Assembly: GCA_046545815.1 (NCBI GenBank)
Contig: JBKGZA010000062.1
Coordinates: 1-15,689 of the forward strand
DNA: 15,689 nucleotides
Direction of reading: 5' to 3'
From: JAGXLC01 sp046545815
Lineage (GTDB): Bacteria > Bacteroidota > Bacteroidia > Bacteroidales > UBA12077
Positions 15,552 to 15,689 of this stretch are shown here, in pieces. The stretch's first letter is position 1. Every line of letters begins with the position of its first letter. The notes beneath the pieces were generated by a model. The model did not search any database. It was given only the letters and a program-made list of their open reading frames with translations, and had not been told where the DNA came from. The position numbers and the translations under genes are program-made.

Positions 15552-15601
15552 TTGGCAGTGGGCAATGGGCAGTTGGCAACTCTGAAAGCTACAGTTGGCA
15601 G
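15552..15601. repeat. Heptad tandem repeat TKGGCAR
   Basis: Four contiguous 7-base units run from 15552 to 15579: TTGGCAG, TGGGCAA, TGGGCAG, TTGGCAA. A fifth copy, TTGGCAG, lies apart at 15595-15601. Flanking AGAGTTG (15548-15554) and CAACTCT (15577-15583) are inverted repeats that could fold around the array. It lies between the endonuclease V stop and the right edge, with no coding potential I trust. Confidence 0.8.
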
Positions 15602-15635
15602 AGATATTCAACAGTGATTCAGTTGCAATAAAATG

Positions 15636-15689
15636 TTTGACAGGAGTTTGACAGGAGTTTGACAAAGAGTTTGACAAAGAGTTTGAAGG
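15636..15689. repeat. TTTGACA-based tandem repeats, running off the window
   Basis: Two copies of TTTGACAGGAG (15636-15646, 15647-15657) are followed by two copies of TTTGACAAAGAG (15658-15669, 15670-15681) and the start of another unit, TTTGAAGG, cut by the window edge. The units share TTTGACA but differ in their tails and in length (11 and 12 bases). The array probably continues past the edge. Confidence 0.85.

Noticed and set aside
15486..15677. 63-residue minus-strand frame over the right-edge repeats
   Set aside because: Its sequence is produced by translating the tandem repeats and the end of the endonuclease V gene in reverse.
15552..15689. Possible CRISPR array
   Set aside because: Units are only 7-12 bases, contiguous and without unique spacers; no cas gene is nearby.

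Overview
The window looks like a chromosomal segment of an anaerobic Bacteroidota (Bacteroidetes) bacterium. The A/T-rich spacers contain exact matches to the phylum's -7 promoter box (TAnnTTTG). Shine-Dalgarno sequences are mostly weak or absent. One gene has a Bacteroidota-like lipoprotein leader, and the proteins resemble families common in that phylum. The taxonomic call is an inference from style; no rRNA or tRNA gene is present to confirm it.

Layout: bases 1-54 are probably the 3' end of a gene entering from the left. It converges on a minus-strand phosphofructokinase gene (start at 1215), with a strong inverted-repeat terminator between them. After a 292-bp divergent spacer, everything is on the plus strand: a fused ADP-forming acyl-CoA synthetase (1508-3568), a 49-residue single-helix membrane protein, a long-chain-type flavodoxin with an altered FMN phosphate loop (3913-4437), a class I/II aminotransferase (4537-5868), and a four-gene 2-oxoacid:ferredoxin oxidoreductase operon in the order ferredoxin/alpha/beta/gamma (6007-8730). 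A second block follows: an unusual 581-residue protein with an HPr-kinase-type P-loop and a PEPCK-like tail, a lipoprotein of the M81/MlrC metallopeptidase family, an Lrp/AsnC regulator, a U32 (RlhA/TrhP-like) protein and endonuclease V. The right edge carries two kinds of short tandem repeat.

How the genes may work together: the central genes make a near-complete route for amino-acid fermentation. The aminotransferase would make a 2-oxoacid. The oxidoreductase would convert it to an acyl-CoA and a reduced low-potential carrier, its own ferredoxin or the flavodoxin. The ADP-forming synthetase would release the organic acid and make ATP. The chemistry of each family is established. The link between these genes, and the substrate (branched-chain or aromatic), are inferences from gene order. 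The Lrp-type regulator downstream fits amino-acid-responsive control but has no demonstrated target.

The least explained gene is the HPr-kinase/PEPCK-like protein at 8988-10733. It has its own predicted promoter and does not match either parent family cleanly. No mobile element, CRISPR array or phage gene was seen.
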